Shown: positions 17,069-25,976 of the stretch, piece after piece
Numbering within the stretch: the stretch's first letter is position 1
How the letters are laid out: each line of letters opens with the position of its first letter
Assembly (NCBI GenBank): GCA_902168085.1
Contig: CABHOP010000065.1
Location: 1-52,931, forward strand
Source: an uncultured Bacteroides sp.
GTDB lineage: Bacteria > Bacteroidota > Bacteroidia > Chitinophagales > Chitinophagaceae
Direction: 5' to 3'
DNA length: 52,931 nucleotides
The notes under the pieces: model-generated
Told to the model about the DNA's origin: nothing
Seen by the model: only the letters and a program-made list of their open reading frames with translations
Database searches by the model: none
Position numbers and translations under genes: made by a program

Positions 17069-19021
17069 ATGAAATATGCAGGTTGGTGCATAGCCATGTT
17101 GTGCAGCATGGCAGCTATAGCCCAGGAAAATGTAGCGGAACGATGTGCGGCCATAAAAAGGCAAAGTGCCAATGCTATGAAAGTAACCATAGCAGATGCC
17201 GCAGAAGATGCTTATGATGTAAAGCATGTGAAATTCGACATACAGCTTACCAACCTTTCTTCGGCCATCAGTGGGCAGGTAACTACCACAGCCACCGTAG
17301 TGGCCGATGCAATGCCTGCCTATGTATTTGAGCTGGATACACCATTGGTTGCCGATTCTGTTTTTATTAATGATATACCCGCAATAGTTACACGTAATGG
17401 ATTAGTGCATACCGCCACTATACCCGCGCCGCTGAATGCGGGGCAAAGCTTTACGGCAAGGGTGCATTATCACGGGCAACCCATCCCCGGGAATGGCTAT
17501 TACAGAACAGGCATTAACAACACCGTAGCCGACCCGTGGGGGGTGATGGTGACCTACACACTGAGTGAACCGTATATGGGCAACAGGTGGTGGCCCTGCA
17601 AGCAATCGCTGGCAGATAAGATAGACAGTGCAGACATATGGATAACCATACCCGGCGGGCTGAAGGCAGGCAGTAATGGATTGCTTAAAAATGTAACCTC
17701 ATTGGGTAATGGCTACCAGCGTTATGAATGGCATACAAACTATCCTATAGCCTATTACCTGCTATCGGCTGCGGTAGCGCCCTATACCGATTACAGTTTC
17801 AATGTAGCGATGCCCGGCAGCAGCATGCCATTACCGGTGCAGAATTTTATCTACGATGTGCCGAATGCATTGCAAACCTATAAAGCGGGTATAGACAGTA
17901 CTGCACAGATGCTGCAGCACTTTGCAGCGTTATTTGGCCCTTATCCTTTTGATAAAGAAAAATATGGACACTGCTTAGTGCCGCTACCCGGTGGTATGGA
18001 GCACCAAACCATGACAACGCAAGGTGATTTTGGCCCGCTACTAACGGCACATGAACTAGCGCACCAATGGTTTGGCAACCATGTTACCTGTGCCTCCTGG
18101 CGCGATATATGGCTGAATGAAGGTTTTGCTACTTATGGCGAATACTTGTTCCTGCAGCGCTGGCGCCGTGAGGATGCAGCCATGCATATGCGCACCATAC
18201 ATAACAGGGTCATATCGGCAGAGGCAAAAGGGGGCGCCGTGTATGTAGATGATACCACAAACGATGACCGCATATTTGATGGAAGGTTATCGTACAACAA
18301 GGCCGGGGCGGTGATACATATGCTACGCTATCTTATGGATGATGATGAAAAGTTCTTTGCATTGCTAAAGGCCTATCAAAGCAGGTATGCTTTTGGTAAT
18401 GCTACCACTGCGAATTTTAAAGCATTGGCAGAAGAGATAACCGGGTGGGATTTCACTACATTTTTCAATCAATGGATATACGGCGAAGGGTATCCGGTAT
18501 ATAGCATTACCTGGAACAAGATAAAGACAGATGTATTCCTGAAACTGCAACAGGAAACGGCTGTACCACAGTCGGTAGCGGCGTATGATATGCCGATGCC
18601 AATAAGGCTGATGGGGCCGCAGGGCGACACTACCATCATCCTTCACAACACCAGCCATGAACAAATGGTAAAGCTGAGCTGGAACAAAATGATAACCCAA
18701 GTGCAGATAGACCCCGACAATTGGATACTGAACGGTGAAAACATAAACAGGCGTGACCCGCAGTTAGGGTTAAATGAATTAACTTCAAACAGCATTATAG
18801 TGTTTCCCAATCCTTCGCAGGACTATTGGTATGTGGCAGGGTTGCCTGAAGGTTGTGACATGCTATTAGCAGATATTGCAGGTAGGATGATGAAGCGATA
18901 TGGTAATGGTGCAGCAAAGAGCAGTGTGATAGATGCCAACTATCTGCACAAGGGTATGTATATACTCACCATAATGCAAAACGAAAAGAAGATAGCCACC
19001 TTAAAACTGATAAAAATATAA
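17069..19021 (+). CDS. M1 family aminopeptidase with T9SS sorting domain
   Basis: A 650-residue protein from the ATG at 17069, which starts a signal peptide (MKYAGWCIAMLCSMAAIAQ). The open frame upstream overlaps the small minus-strand gene and lacks signal features. It is a gluzincin: substrate-binding motif PGGMEHQTM, zinc site HELAH (328-332) and third ligand Glu351 in WLNEGFATY. A Tyr in GRLSYNKAG fits the catalytic Tyr. A type A T9SS sorting domain occupies about 575-650 (VFPNPSQDYWYV, LHKGMYILTI). It should cut N-terminal residues from peptides outside the cell. The next gene is a tandem paralog, 7 bases downstream. Confidence 0.95.
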   Translation: MKYAGWCIAMLCSMAAIAQENVAERCAAIKRQSANAMKVTIADAAEDAYDVKHVKFDIQLTNLSSAISGQVTTTATVVADAMPAYVFELDTPLVADSVFINDIPAIVTRNGLVHTATIPAPLNAGQSFTARVHYHGQPIPGNGYYRTGINNTVADPWGVMVTYTLSEPYMGNRWWPCKQSLADKIDSADIWITIPGGLKAGSNGLLKNVTSLGNGYQRYEWHTNYPIAYYLLSAAVAPYTDYSFNVAMPGSSMPLPVQNFIYDVPNALQTYKAGIDSTAQMLQHFAALFGPYPFDKEKYGHCLVPLPGGMEHQTMTTQGDFGPLLTAHELAHQWFGNHVTCASWRDIWLNEGFATYGEYLFLQRWRREDAAMHMRTIHNRVISAEAKGGAVYVDDTTNDDRIFDGRLSYNKAGAVIHMLRYLMDDDEKFFALLKAYQSRYAFGNATTANFKALAEEITGWDFTTFFNQWIYGEGYPVYSITWNKIKTDVFLKLQQETAVPQSVAAYDMPMPIRLMGPQGDTTIILHNTSHEQMVKLSWNKMITQVQIDPDNWILNGENINRRDPQLGLNELTSNSIIVFPNPSQDYWYVAGLPEGCDMLLADIAGRMMKRYGNGAAKSSVIDANYLHKGMYILTIMQNEKKIATLKLIKI

Positions 19022-19028
19022 CTGCTGT

Positions 19029-20990
19029 ATGATGAGATGTTTACCTATAGTATTGTGTTGCCTGCTGGCGCAAACCACTATGGCCAAGGGTGGCAATGCA
19101 AGCCAGCTATGTGCCGACCGCAGGCAGCAGCAAGGTACGGGTGCAAAGACAACTGTAGCTACGCCCGAAGAGAATGATTACGATATAAAGCATGTGAAGT
19201 TTGATATTGCCCTCACCAATACATCTACCGACGTAAGTGGTAACGTGACCACAACAGCTAAAGTAGTGGTGCCTGCCATGGGCATATATGCCTTTGAACT
19301 GAATGACCTGCTGACGGTTGATTCCGTAAAGGTGGACGGGCAGGTACTGCCTGTGGTTAGCACAGGTAGTGTACATAGAGTGAGCCTGGTGGCGCCATTA
19401 GTGAATGGCACAGGTTTCACCGCGCAGGTATTTTATCATGGGCAGGCCAATGCAGGGAACGGGCAGTTCTTTACAGGTGGGCTGCACCCTGTTACTACTG
19501 TAGACGGATTTAAGCTGATGTATTCTATCAGCGATGACCTGTTTGCCGACGACTGGTGGCCCTGTAAACAATCGCTTACTGATAAGATAGACAGCGTGGA
19601 TATGTGGGTTACGGTAGCTGATACATTGAAGGTGGGCAGTAACGGATTGCTGATGCAAACTACAACGATGCCCGGCAACAAGCTGCGCTATGAATGGAAG
19701 ACCGCCTACCCTATAGATTACTACCTGGTATCTGTAGCCGTAGCGCCCTACAATGAGTATAGCTACTATATGCATTTTACCGATGGCAGCAACGACTCGA
19801 TGCTGGTGCAGAACTATGTATATAATACACCCGGGCACTTTACACCACAGGCAAAAGCTGCGCTGGATAGCACGGGGTTGATAATAGACCATTTCTCTAC
19901 GTTATTTGGCCGCTATCCTTTTGATAAGGAAAAGTATGGCCACTGCATGTCGCCACTGATGGGGGGTATGGAACACCAAACCATGACTACCCTGGGTACC
20001 GGCGGCTACAGCGATGTAACCCTGATAGCGCATGAACTGGGACACCAGTGGTGGGGCAACAACGTAACCTATGCCAGCTGGCGCGATATATGGATGAGCG
20101 AAGGCTTTGCTTCTTACTGCGAACAATTGTTTGTAGAGCAGTTTCGCGGAGCAGCGGCTACTACCGCTTACCGTACCGGTGTATTTGGTTCGGCGATGGT
20201 GGGTGCCGGTAGTGTATACGTAGATGATACGACGAGTGTGAGCCGCATTTTTGACGGCGCATTGACGTACAAAAAAGGCGCATCGGTAACACATATGCTA
20301 CGCTACCTGGCACCACAGGACAGCCTCTTTTTCCGGGTGCTGAAAACATGCCAGCAGCAATATGCCCGCGGCCTTGCCGTGACAGCCGACCTGCAAACCA
20401 TAGCAGAGCAGGTATATGGCACCGACCTTGATACCTTCTTCAACCAATGGGTGTATGGCGAGGGGTACCCTACGTATGGCGGCAAGTGGTACCAGGATGG
20501 TAATAAAGTATACCTGCAGATAACTCAGACCACCAGCAAGCCTGCATCGGTAGCCTGCTTCCATATGCCGCTGGAGGTGAAGCTGAAATCTGCAGCGGGT
20601 GATAAAATCATTAAGCTATATAACAATGCGAATAGCCAAACCTACACGCTGGAATGGGACAATGCAATGACCGGCTTTGAAATAGACCCCAATAACCATG
20701 TGCTGAACCGCTCGGTATTTATTACAAAAGATGCCACTATTGTTGGTATTGAAGACGTGGTGCAAAGCAATATATCCGTATCGCCCAACCCTGCTATTGA
20801 TGCATGGTATATACGCCATATGCCGCTGAACAGCTATTGCCGCCTTACCGATATGACAGGAAAAGTACTGTGGCAGGGTGTGGGTGCAGATAGCTTAGCG
20901 ATACCTGCCGCAGACTTGCCCAAAGGTGTATATGTGCTTTCTGTGAGCATCAACGGCTCGGCAGTGGAATACGTCAAGCTATTAAAATAA
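19029..20990 (+). CDS. M1 family aminopeptidase with T9SS sorting domain (tandem paralog)
   Basis: A 653-residue protein with a short signal peptide (CLPIVLCCLLAQTTMA). It has the same layout as its upstream neighbour: MGGMEHQTM, zinc site HELGH (335-339), third ligand Glu358 in WMSEGFASY, and GALTYKKGASVTHML with the likely catalytic Tyr. The T9SS sorting domain is about 581-653 (VSPNPAIDAWYI, LPKGVYVLSV). Both active sites look intact, so the pair probably differs in peptide preference and not in whether it works. The genes are 7 bases apart and surely co-transcribed. They arose by tandem duplication followed by substantial divergence. Confidence 0.95.
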   Translation: MMRCLPIVLCCLLAQTTMAKGGNASQLCADRRQQQGTGAKTTVATPEENDYDIKHVKFDIALTNTSTDVSGNVTTTAKVVVPAMGIYAFELNDLLTVDSVKVDGQVLPVVSTGSVHRVSLVAPLVNGTGFTAQVFYHGQANAGNGQFFTGGLHPVTTVDGFKLMYSISDDLFADDWWPCKQSLTDKIDSVDMWVTVADTLKVGSNGLLMQTTTMPGNKLRYEWKTAYPIDYYLVSVAVAPYNEYSYYMHFTDGSNDSMLVQNYVYNTPGHFTPQAKAALDSTGLIIDHFSTLFGRYPFDKEKYGHCMSPLMGGMEHQTMTTLGTGGYSDVTLIAHELGHQWWGNNVTYASWRDIWMSEGFASYCEQLFVEQFRGAAATTAYRTGVFGSAMVGAGSVYVDDTTSVSRIFDGALTYKKGASVTHMLRYLAPQDSLFFRVLKTCQQQYARGLAVTADLQTIAEQVYGTDLDTFFNQWVYGEGYPTYGGKWYQDGNKVYLQITQTTSKPASVACFHMPLEVKLKSAAGDKIIKLYNNANSQTYTLEWDNAMTGFEIDPNNHVLNRSVFITKDATIVGIEDVVQSNISVSPNPAIDAWYIRHMPLNSYCRLTDMTGKVLWQGVGADSLAIPAADLPKGVYVLSVSINGSAVEYVKLLK

Positions 20991-21030
20991 TAATGTGTTG
21001 TTCCTGCCACTGTGATTAGTGGTAAGATGC

Positions 21031-21038
21031 TAACTTTG
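21031..21038 (+). promoter_or_regulatory. -7 element of terC-like gene
   Basis: TAACTTTG matches the Bacteroidota -7 consensus TAnnTTTG exactly. It lies 17 bases before the ATG at 21056. I see no correctly spaced TTTG upstream. Confidence 0.45.
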
Positions 21039-21055
21039 GCGCACTACGTTTACTA

Positions 21056-21916
21056 ATGGAAAATCTGGAGCAGCTCTTTGAGCAGATCATTGCCAACCCC
21101 GGGCCATCGCTGGTCGTTGTTCTCAACCTGATTTTAATAGAAAGCCTGCTTTCTGTAGATAATGCCGCCGTACTAGCTACTATGGTGTTGGACTTGCCAA
21201 AGGACCAACGCAAGAAGGCATTGAAGTATGGTATTATTGGTGCGTATGTTTTCCGTGGTATCTGCCTGCTGTTTGCCTCCCTGCTGATACAGGTATGGTG
21301 GTTTAAACCCGTAGGTGGTATTTATTTATTGATACTGGCTATTAAGCACTTCTTCTTCCGCAAAAAGAAAAGTGAAGAACAACTGATAGAAGAAGAACTG
21401 GAACAGGCACATAAGAGTTGGCTCTATCGCAAAACATTGGGGGCTTTCGGCCCTTTCTGGGCAACGGTGATACTGGTGGAACTGATGGACCTTGCCTTTT
21501 CTATAGATAATGTAATAGCGGCCAATGCTTATACCAAGAACATTGTGCTGATATGGGCAGGCGTATTCATCGGCATTCTGGCTATGCGCTTTGTGGCCCA
21601 AGGTTTTGTAAGGCTGATGGAAAAATACCCCTTCCTGGATACCTGTGCCTATATTGTAATAGCGCTACTGGGCTGTAAACTGACACTTTCCGTCTTTGCA
21701 CACTTTCAGCCATGTTCATCCTTTGCGCTGTTTCTCGAGGGGCCGCAGTCGTGCTTAGAGTCGCAAGGCAAACACCTGCCGCATGGCGAACACCCGGTAA
21801 TATGGGGCGACATCATTACATCGTTCGTAAGCATCGCCATATTTATACTGCCGGTGCTGAGCTCGCTGCTATTCAATTTTCCGCATCACGGGGAAGTAAA
21901 GAAAGAAGAGGAATAA
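21056..21916 (+). CDS. TerC family integral membrane protein
   Basis: A 286-residue protein with about seven membrane helices. TerC-family marks are the paired acidic motifs ESLLSVDNAAVLATMV near residue 29 and ELMDLAFSIDNVIAAN in the middle, both with the conserved S-x-D-N core inside membrane helices. These proteins are linked to metal ion (manganese or tellurite-related) handling. A charged cytoplasmic loop (FFRKKKSEEQLIEEELEQAH) divides the two halves. A Cys-containing insert near 220-240 (CSSFALFLEGPQSCLESQ) lies before the last helix. It is convergent with porQ, with only 4 bases between the stops and no clear terminator. Confidence 0.9.
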   Translation: MENLEQLFEQIIANPGPSLVVVLNLILIESLLSVDNAAVLATMVLDLPKDQRKKALKYGIIGAYVFRGICLLFASLLIQVWWFKPVGGIYLLILAIKHFFFRKKKSEEQLIEEELEQAHKSWLYRKTLGAFGPFWATVILVELMDLAFSIDNVIAANAYTKNIVLIWAGVFIGILAMRFVAQGFVRLMEKYPFLDTCAYIVIALLGCKLTLSVFAHFQPCSSFALFLEGPQSCLESQGKHLPHGEHPVIWGDIITSFVSIAIFILPVLSSLLFNFPHHGEVKKEEE

Positions 21917-21920
21917 GATA

Positions 21921-23042
21921 TTACCAGCCCTGGTAAGTATCGCTCCAGTTCACTTTATCGCCAAACTTGCCAATGCCGAATAGCTTATTCAGCTGCATAT
22001 TGATGCCTATTTCATTGTAAGCACCCGCAAGGTGATAATAAGAGCGTGCATAATGCACCTGGAATTTGTTGAGGTATAAACCCGCACCGAATGAGAAGCC
22101 CGCAAGCCCCGATTTGTCTTTTATTGCCATTTCGCTACGGCGCAGGTGATTGTAGGCGCCGGTAATGGTAAGGCGCTTTGCAAGCGTGATTTCTGCACCG
22201 AATATGAAATGGCGAAACAGCTTATCGGTGAAATGTGATTTCTTTTTGGTACTGCTATCCTGTCCCCCGAAAAGGTTGACTTCCGCATCGGCAGGATTAT
22301 CGTAGCGCACATCCCACTCGTACAGGTGATGAATGGTAGTGAACAAACGCAACGGCAGGTGTTTGAACTGTTTGGAGATACCTATCTGCACATCGAAAGG
22401 CAGTGGTTCTGCGGGGTTGGAAGGGTTGTACTTCTTCACCATGTAGCCGATATTCTTCGCTACGATGCCTATGTGCCACAGGCTGGCCGTATCGTAATAA
22501 CTTACCCCTACATCGGCCATCACACCCATTGCCGATTTATCATACAGTTTTGAACCTGCATACTTCAGCGTAGCACCATAGCGCCATTTTTCGCGGTACT
22601 GGCGCGATGCGGTAAGTGATATGGCATAGTCCGTAGCACGAAACTCACCATACTCATTTCCTACATTATCCGTTTGTGTGAATTTGCCATAGTTGATGTA
22701 CTGCACGCCGAGGGCAAATGAAGTATTGATCTTTGGCAGGTGGTAGCCATACAGCAGGTTGGCAATGCCCACACCTGAGTAGTAAATATTGTAATTGAGC
22801 CCCAGCTGGTTGTGCAGGGTAGGGCGCATCAAAGCAGGGTTTTGTCCTGCAAAAGATATATCCTGGTCGGAACTGGCCACATGCATGCCGCCGAGTGCCG
22901 ATATATGCGGGGAATTAGGCAGGCGCAGGTATTCCATGGCATAATTGCCACCTATTACCTGCGCCTGCGATTGGTAAAAGAATATACTTAACAGCAATAA
23001 GCCACTCCATTTAGTCAACTGCATACGCTTAAAACGATTCAT
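21921..23042 (-). CDS. porQ: Type IX secretion system outer membrane protein PorQ
   Basis: A 373-residue protein with a signal peptide (WSGLLLLSIFFYQSQAQ) and then a beta-barrel of the PorV/PorQ/FadL kind. The mature N-terminus is characteristic of PorQ: GGNYAMEYLRLPNSPHISALGGMHVA, followed by QDISFAGQNPALMRPTLHNQLGLNY. PorQ is an outer membrane part of the T9SS attachment complex. It starts 32 bases after fabI ends on the same strand and is probably co-transcribed with it. The C-terminus ends in an aromatic residue (Trp), as outer membrane barrels often do. Confidence 0.85.
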   Translation of the reverse strand: MNRFKRMQLTKWSGLLLLSIFFYQSQAQVIGGNYAMEYLRLPNSPHISALGGMHVASSDQDISFAGQNPALMRPTLHNQLGLNYNIYYSGVGIANLLYGYHLPKINTSFALGVQYINYGKFTQTDNVGNEYGEFRATDYAISLTASRQYREKWRYGATLKYAGSKLYDKSAMGVMADVGVSYYDTASLWHIGIVAKNIGYMVKKYNPSNPAEPLPFDVQIGISKQFKHLPLRLFTTIHHLYEWDVRYDNPADAEVNLFGGQDSSTKKKSHFTDKLFRHFIFGAEITLAKRLTITGAYNHLRRSEMAIKDKSGLAGFSFGAGLYLNKFQVHYARSYYHLAGAYNEIGINMQLNKLFGIGKFGDKVNWSDTYQGW

Positions 23043-23074
23043 GAAAAGATTTATTGCTGTTTTTAGTGTTGTAA

Positions 23075-23902
23075 CTAGGCCTTCGCTGCTTTTTCCATTT
23101 CTTCGATGATAGCCAGGCTAACACCTGTGTTGGAGAAGCCACCATCGTGGAAGAGGTTCTGCATCGTTACCATCTTGGTATAATCGCTGAAGAGGCTCAG
23201 GCAATAGTCTGCACATTGCTCGCCTGTAGCATTGCCCAACGGCGACATTTTATCGGCATAGGTAAAGAAGGCATCGAAGCCCGATACACCCGAACCGGCC
23301 GTAGTGATGGTAGGCGATTGTGAAATGGTATTGACACGTACCTTTTTAGCAAAGCCGTAGTGGTAGCCAAAGCTGCGTGCTATGCTTTCCATCAGGGCCT
23401 TAGCCTCGGCCATATCGTTGTAGCCGGGGAAGGTGCGCTGCGCCGCTATGTAAGTAAGGGCTACTACAGAGCCCCATTCTTTTATAGCATCCAGCTTCAT
23501 GGCGCTTTGCAGCACTTTGTGCAGCGACAGCGCAGATATATCCAGTGTTTTCAGGAAGTTATCGTAATTGGTATCTGTATAAGGTATCGCCTTGCGCACA
23601 TTGGGCGACATGCCAATAGAGTGCAGGATGAAATCTACCTTGCCACCAAAATGTTCCATGCTTTTTTGCAGCAGGTTTTCCAGGTCGGTTACAGATGTGG
23701 CATCGGCAGGTATCACAGGGGCATTATTACAAAGTTTTGCCAGTTCATTTATCTTGCCCATACGCATAGCGATGGGGGCATTGGTCAGCACTATTTCAGC
23801 GCCTTCCTCAACAGCACGCAGGGCTGTTTTCCATGCTATAGAACGCTCGTCGAGCGCGCCGAAGATGATGCCTTTCTTTCCTTGTAACAATTGATGAGCC
23901 AT
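23075..23902 (-). CDS. fabI: Enoyl-[acyl-carrier-protein] reductase
   Basis: A 275-residue enzyme of the short-chain dehydrogenase superfamily that reduces enoyl-ACP to acyl-ACP, the last step of fatty acid elongation. FabI marks are GIIFGALDERSIAWKTA at the cofactor site and the catalytic set Tyr151, Tyr161 and Lys168 in YIAAQRTFPGYNDMAEAKAL, with the same spacing as the E. coli enzyme. SPLGNATG near the C-terminus is also typical. It is followed by porQ and preceded by the PorE-like gene on the same strand. Confidence 0.95.
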   Translation of the reverse strand: MAHQLLQGKKGIIFGALDERSIAWKTALRAVEEGAEIVLTNAPIAMRMGKINELAKLCNNAPVIPADATSVTDLENLLQKSMEHFGGKVDFILHSIGMSPNVRKAIPYTDTNYDNFLKTLDISALSLHKVLQSAMKLDAIKEWGSVVALTYIAAQRTFPGYNDMAEAKALMESIARSFGYHYGFAKKVRVNTISQSPTITTAGSGVSGFDAFFTYADKMSPLGNATGEQCADYCLSLFSDYTKMVTMQNLFHDGGFSNTGVSLAIIEEMEKAAKA

Positions 23903-23995
23903 ATATTTGATAATTCAGTTTATTGCAGGGTAAAAGTAGAAAAAAACAGTGAAGCTGGCGCAGTATAATCCATGCTAATAAAGCGGTATATGTAC

Positions 23996-25891
23996 TCAGC
24001 GCCTTATGATGATCTCCACCCTGCGGTTGAGGTTGCGGTCTTCATCCGTTTCGTTGGGGGCCACGGGGTTGGCTTCTCCCCAGCCGCGTGCTTCTATCAT
24101 TACAGGGTCTATGCCCAGTGTGCTTATTTCGGTGCCCACAAGGCCGGCGCGCAGGTACGACAGTTCTTCATTCAGCATTGGGTTGCCGGAGTTATCGGTG
24201 TAGCCATTCACCATCACTATAATATTCTTCTGGTCGAGCCAGGGCGACAGGATGTTTTGTATTGCTGCTTTTGCAGAATCGTTCAGGTTTTTGCTATTGA
24301 TGGGGAAATGAATGGTACCTATCAACGTATCGTATATGGGTTTCTGGTAGCCCTGCGGCAGCAGTGCTATATCGTAGCTCAGCTTCTCAATATTCTCTTT
24401 GCCCGTAAGGTTTATGTTGCCGGTTATTTCACTGTAGCCGATGCGATCGGCAGCATAGGTATAGTTGTAACCCGCAGGCAGTGTTATCATATAGCTGCCA
24501 TCGCCCCGGTTGGATACATAATGATATGCGGGGGTATTGGTCTTAGGGTCGTTGATATAAATGCTGGTGTACGTTAGTTTTTCACGGCTGATGCTATCTA
24601 CAGAAAAGCCTTTGATGATAGCCACCGGTACGGGCTGCAACTGGTGCGGCAGGCGGGTTTCATAGATATCGAAGTTGCCACCGGCACTATCCCTATCGGA
24701 TGCCAGGTAGGCACGCTGGCCATCTATCGTTACGCAAATGCTGTTCTCATCTGCAGCAGTATTGAGCGGGTAGCCCATATTCTGCGGACTGCCCCATGTA
24801 GTGTCATTGATACGTCGACTGTAATACAAGTCGGTACCGCCCATGCCGGGGTGGCCATTGCTGGCAAAGTACAGCGTATTGTTATCTATATGGATAAACG
24901 GTGCTGTTTCATCGCCCGGTGTATTCACCTCCGGGCCCAGGTTGCACGGCGCCTGCCACAGCCCATTCTCAAACTTCGACATCCAGATGTCCATTCCGCC
25001 AAAGCCGCCTTCACGGTTGCTTACATAATACAGTTCCCTGTTATCGGGCGATAGGCAGGGCATGCCTTCGTAGGCCGGTGTATTGATAGTAGCACCAAAA
25101 GTTTCCGGCTGGCTCCAGATGCTATCGGCAGTATAGGCCATATACAAATCGCAGCCCCCCTGGTCCCAGCCATTTTCGCTGCGGTTATCGCAACGCATGA
25201 AGAACAGGTAATGTCCATCGCCCGAAATGGTTTGTGCCGATTCGTGGTGCAGTGTATTAGGCGGAGACCCCATATTGCGGGCGGTAAACCATCCGCCACA
25301 GCTATCTACGTGCGATGTATAGAAATCATCATCAATCCCATTCAGCCGGCGGGTGAAGAAAAGATTGAGCGTATCTGCCGTAAGGCATGGGTGCATTTCA
25401 GGTTCCGGCGTATTGATGCGGATGCCCATGTTACGTGGCGTATCGGGCAGCGGTTGTGCCAGTGCCTGCCGCATGAAATAGGCCTGTTCGCGCAGCAATG
25501 CCCAACTGTTACGCTCCTTTACAGTGCCAAAGCTATTGATGATCTGAAGGGCTACATTGGGTTCGTAGTTTGATAAATAGCTTTTGGCCAAAGGCAATGC
25601 AAACAACCTAGCACCGTTCCGGCAATTGTTGGATGCATCTTTAAATACCTGCACGGCCAGTGCATATTTATGATCGCGGAAATACCATTCGCCCAGTGCA
25701 CTGTAGGCCTCGGCAAAGGTTTTATCCTGCCGTATAGCATCGGTCATGTGCGCTATAGCTTTTGCCTTGTCTTTTTTCAGCATGAAGCCCATAGCCTTTT
25801 CATAGCTTTTCTGGGCAGCATCATTTAGCTGCCCGTACATAGGCAATGCCGTCAAAATGAAACATAAAAAAGCAATATATTTCAAGCGCAT
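23996..25891 (-). CDS. PorE-like OmpA family protein (TPR, PD40, CRD, OmpA)
   Basis: A 631-residue protein from MRLKYIAFL at 25891; the open frame runs much further upstream but that part is antisense to the next gene. Order of parts: signal peptide (1-20), helical TPR repeats (about 22-130), WD40-like PD40 propeller (about 155-415; repeated NMG-xxxNT and FFTRR, YVSNREGGFGG, YFASNGHPGMGG, YLASDRDSAGG), carboxypeptidase-regulatory-like domain (about 425-510) and a C-terminal OmpA peptidoglycan-binding domain (about 525-631; VNGYTDNSGNPMLNEELSYL, NRRVEI). This is the domain order of T9SS protein PorE, which links the secretion system to peptidoglycan. A lipobox Cys, which I would expect in PorE, is not evident at the predicted cleavage site. 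Close neighbour of porQ. Confidence 0.85.
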   Translation of the reverse strand: MRLKYIAFLCFILTALPMYGQLNDAAQKSYEKAMGFMLKKDKAKAIAHMTDAIRQDKTFAEAYSALGEWYFRDHKYALAVQVFKDASNNCRNGARLFALPLAKSYLSNYEPNVALQIINSFGTVKERNSWALLREQAYFMRQALAQPLPDTPRNMGIRINTPEPEMHPCLTADTLNLFFTRRLNGIDDDFYTSHVDSCGGWFTARNMGSPPNTLHHESAQTISGDGHYLFFMRCDNRSENGWDQGGCDLYMAYTADSIWSQPETFGATINTPAYEGMPCLSPDNRELYYVSNREGGFGGMDIWMSKFENGLWQAPCNLGPEVNTPGDETAPFIHIDNNTLYFASNGHPGMGGTDLYYSRRINDTTWGSPQNMGYPLNTAADENSICVTIDGQRAYLASDRDSAGGNFDIYETRLPHQLQPVPVAIIKGFSVDSISREKLTYTSIYINDPKTNTPAYHYVSNRGDGSYMITLPAGYNYTYAADRIGYSEITGNINLTGKENIEKLSYDIALLPQGYQKPIYDTLIGTIHFPINSKNLNDSAKAAIQNILSPWLDQKNIIVMVNGYTDNSGNPMLNEELSYLRAGLVGTEISTLGIDPVMIEARGWGEANPVAPNETDEDRNLNRRVEIIIRR

Positions 25892-25976
25892 GGGGACTGA
25901 AAAGTACATAAAAATAATAAAGTGAACCGATGCTACATAAATCCGAACTTCGTATTTTCCAAGGCAGAGATAAAGT

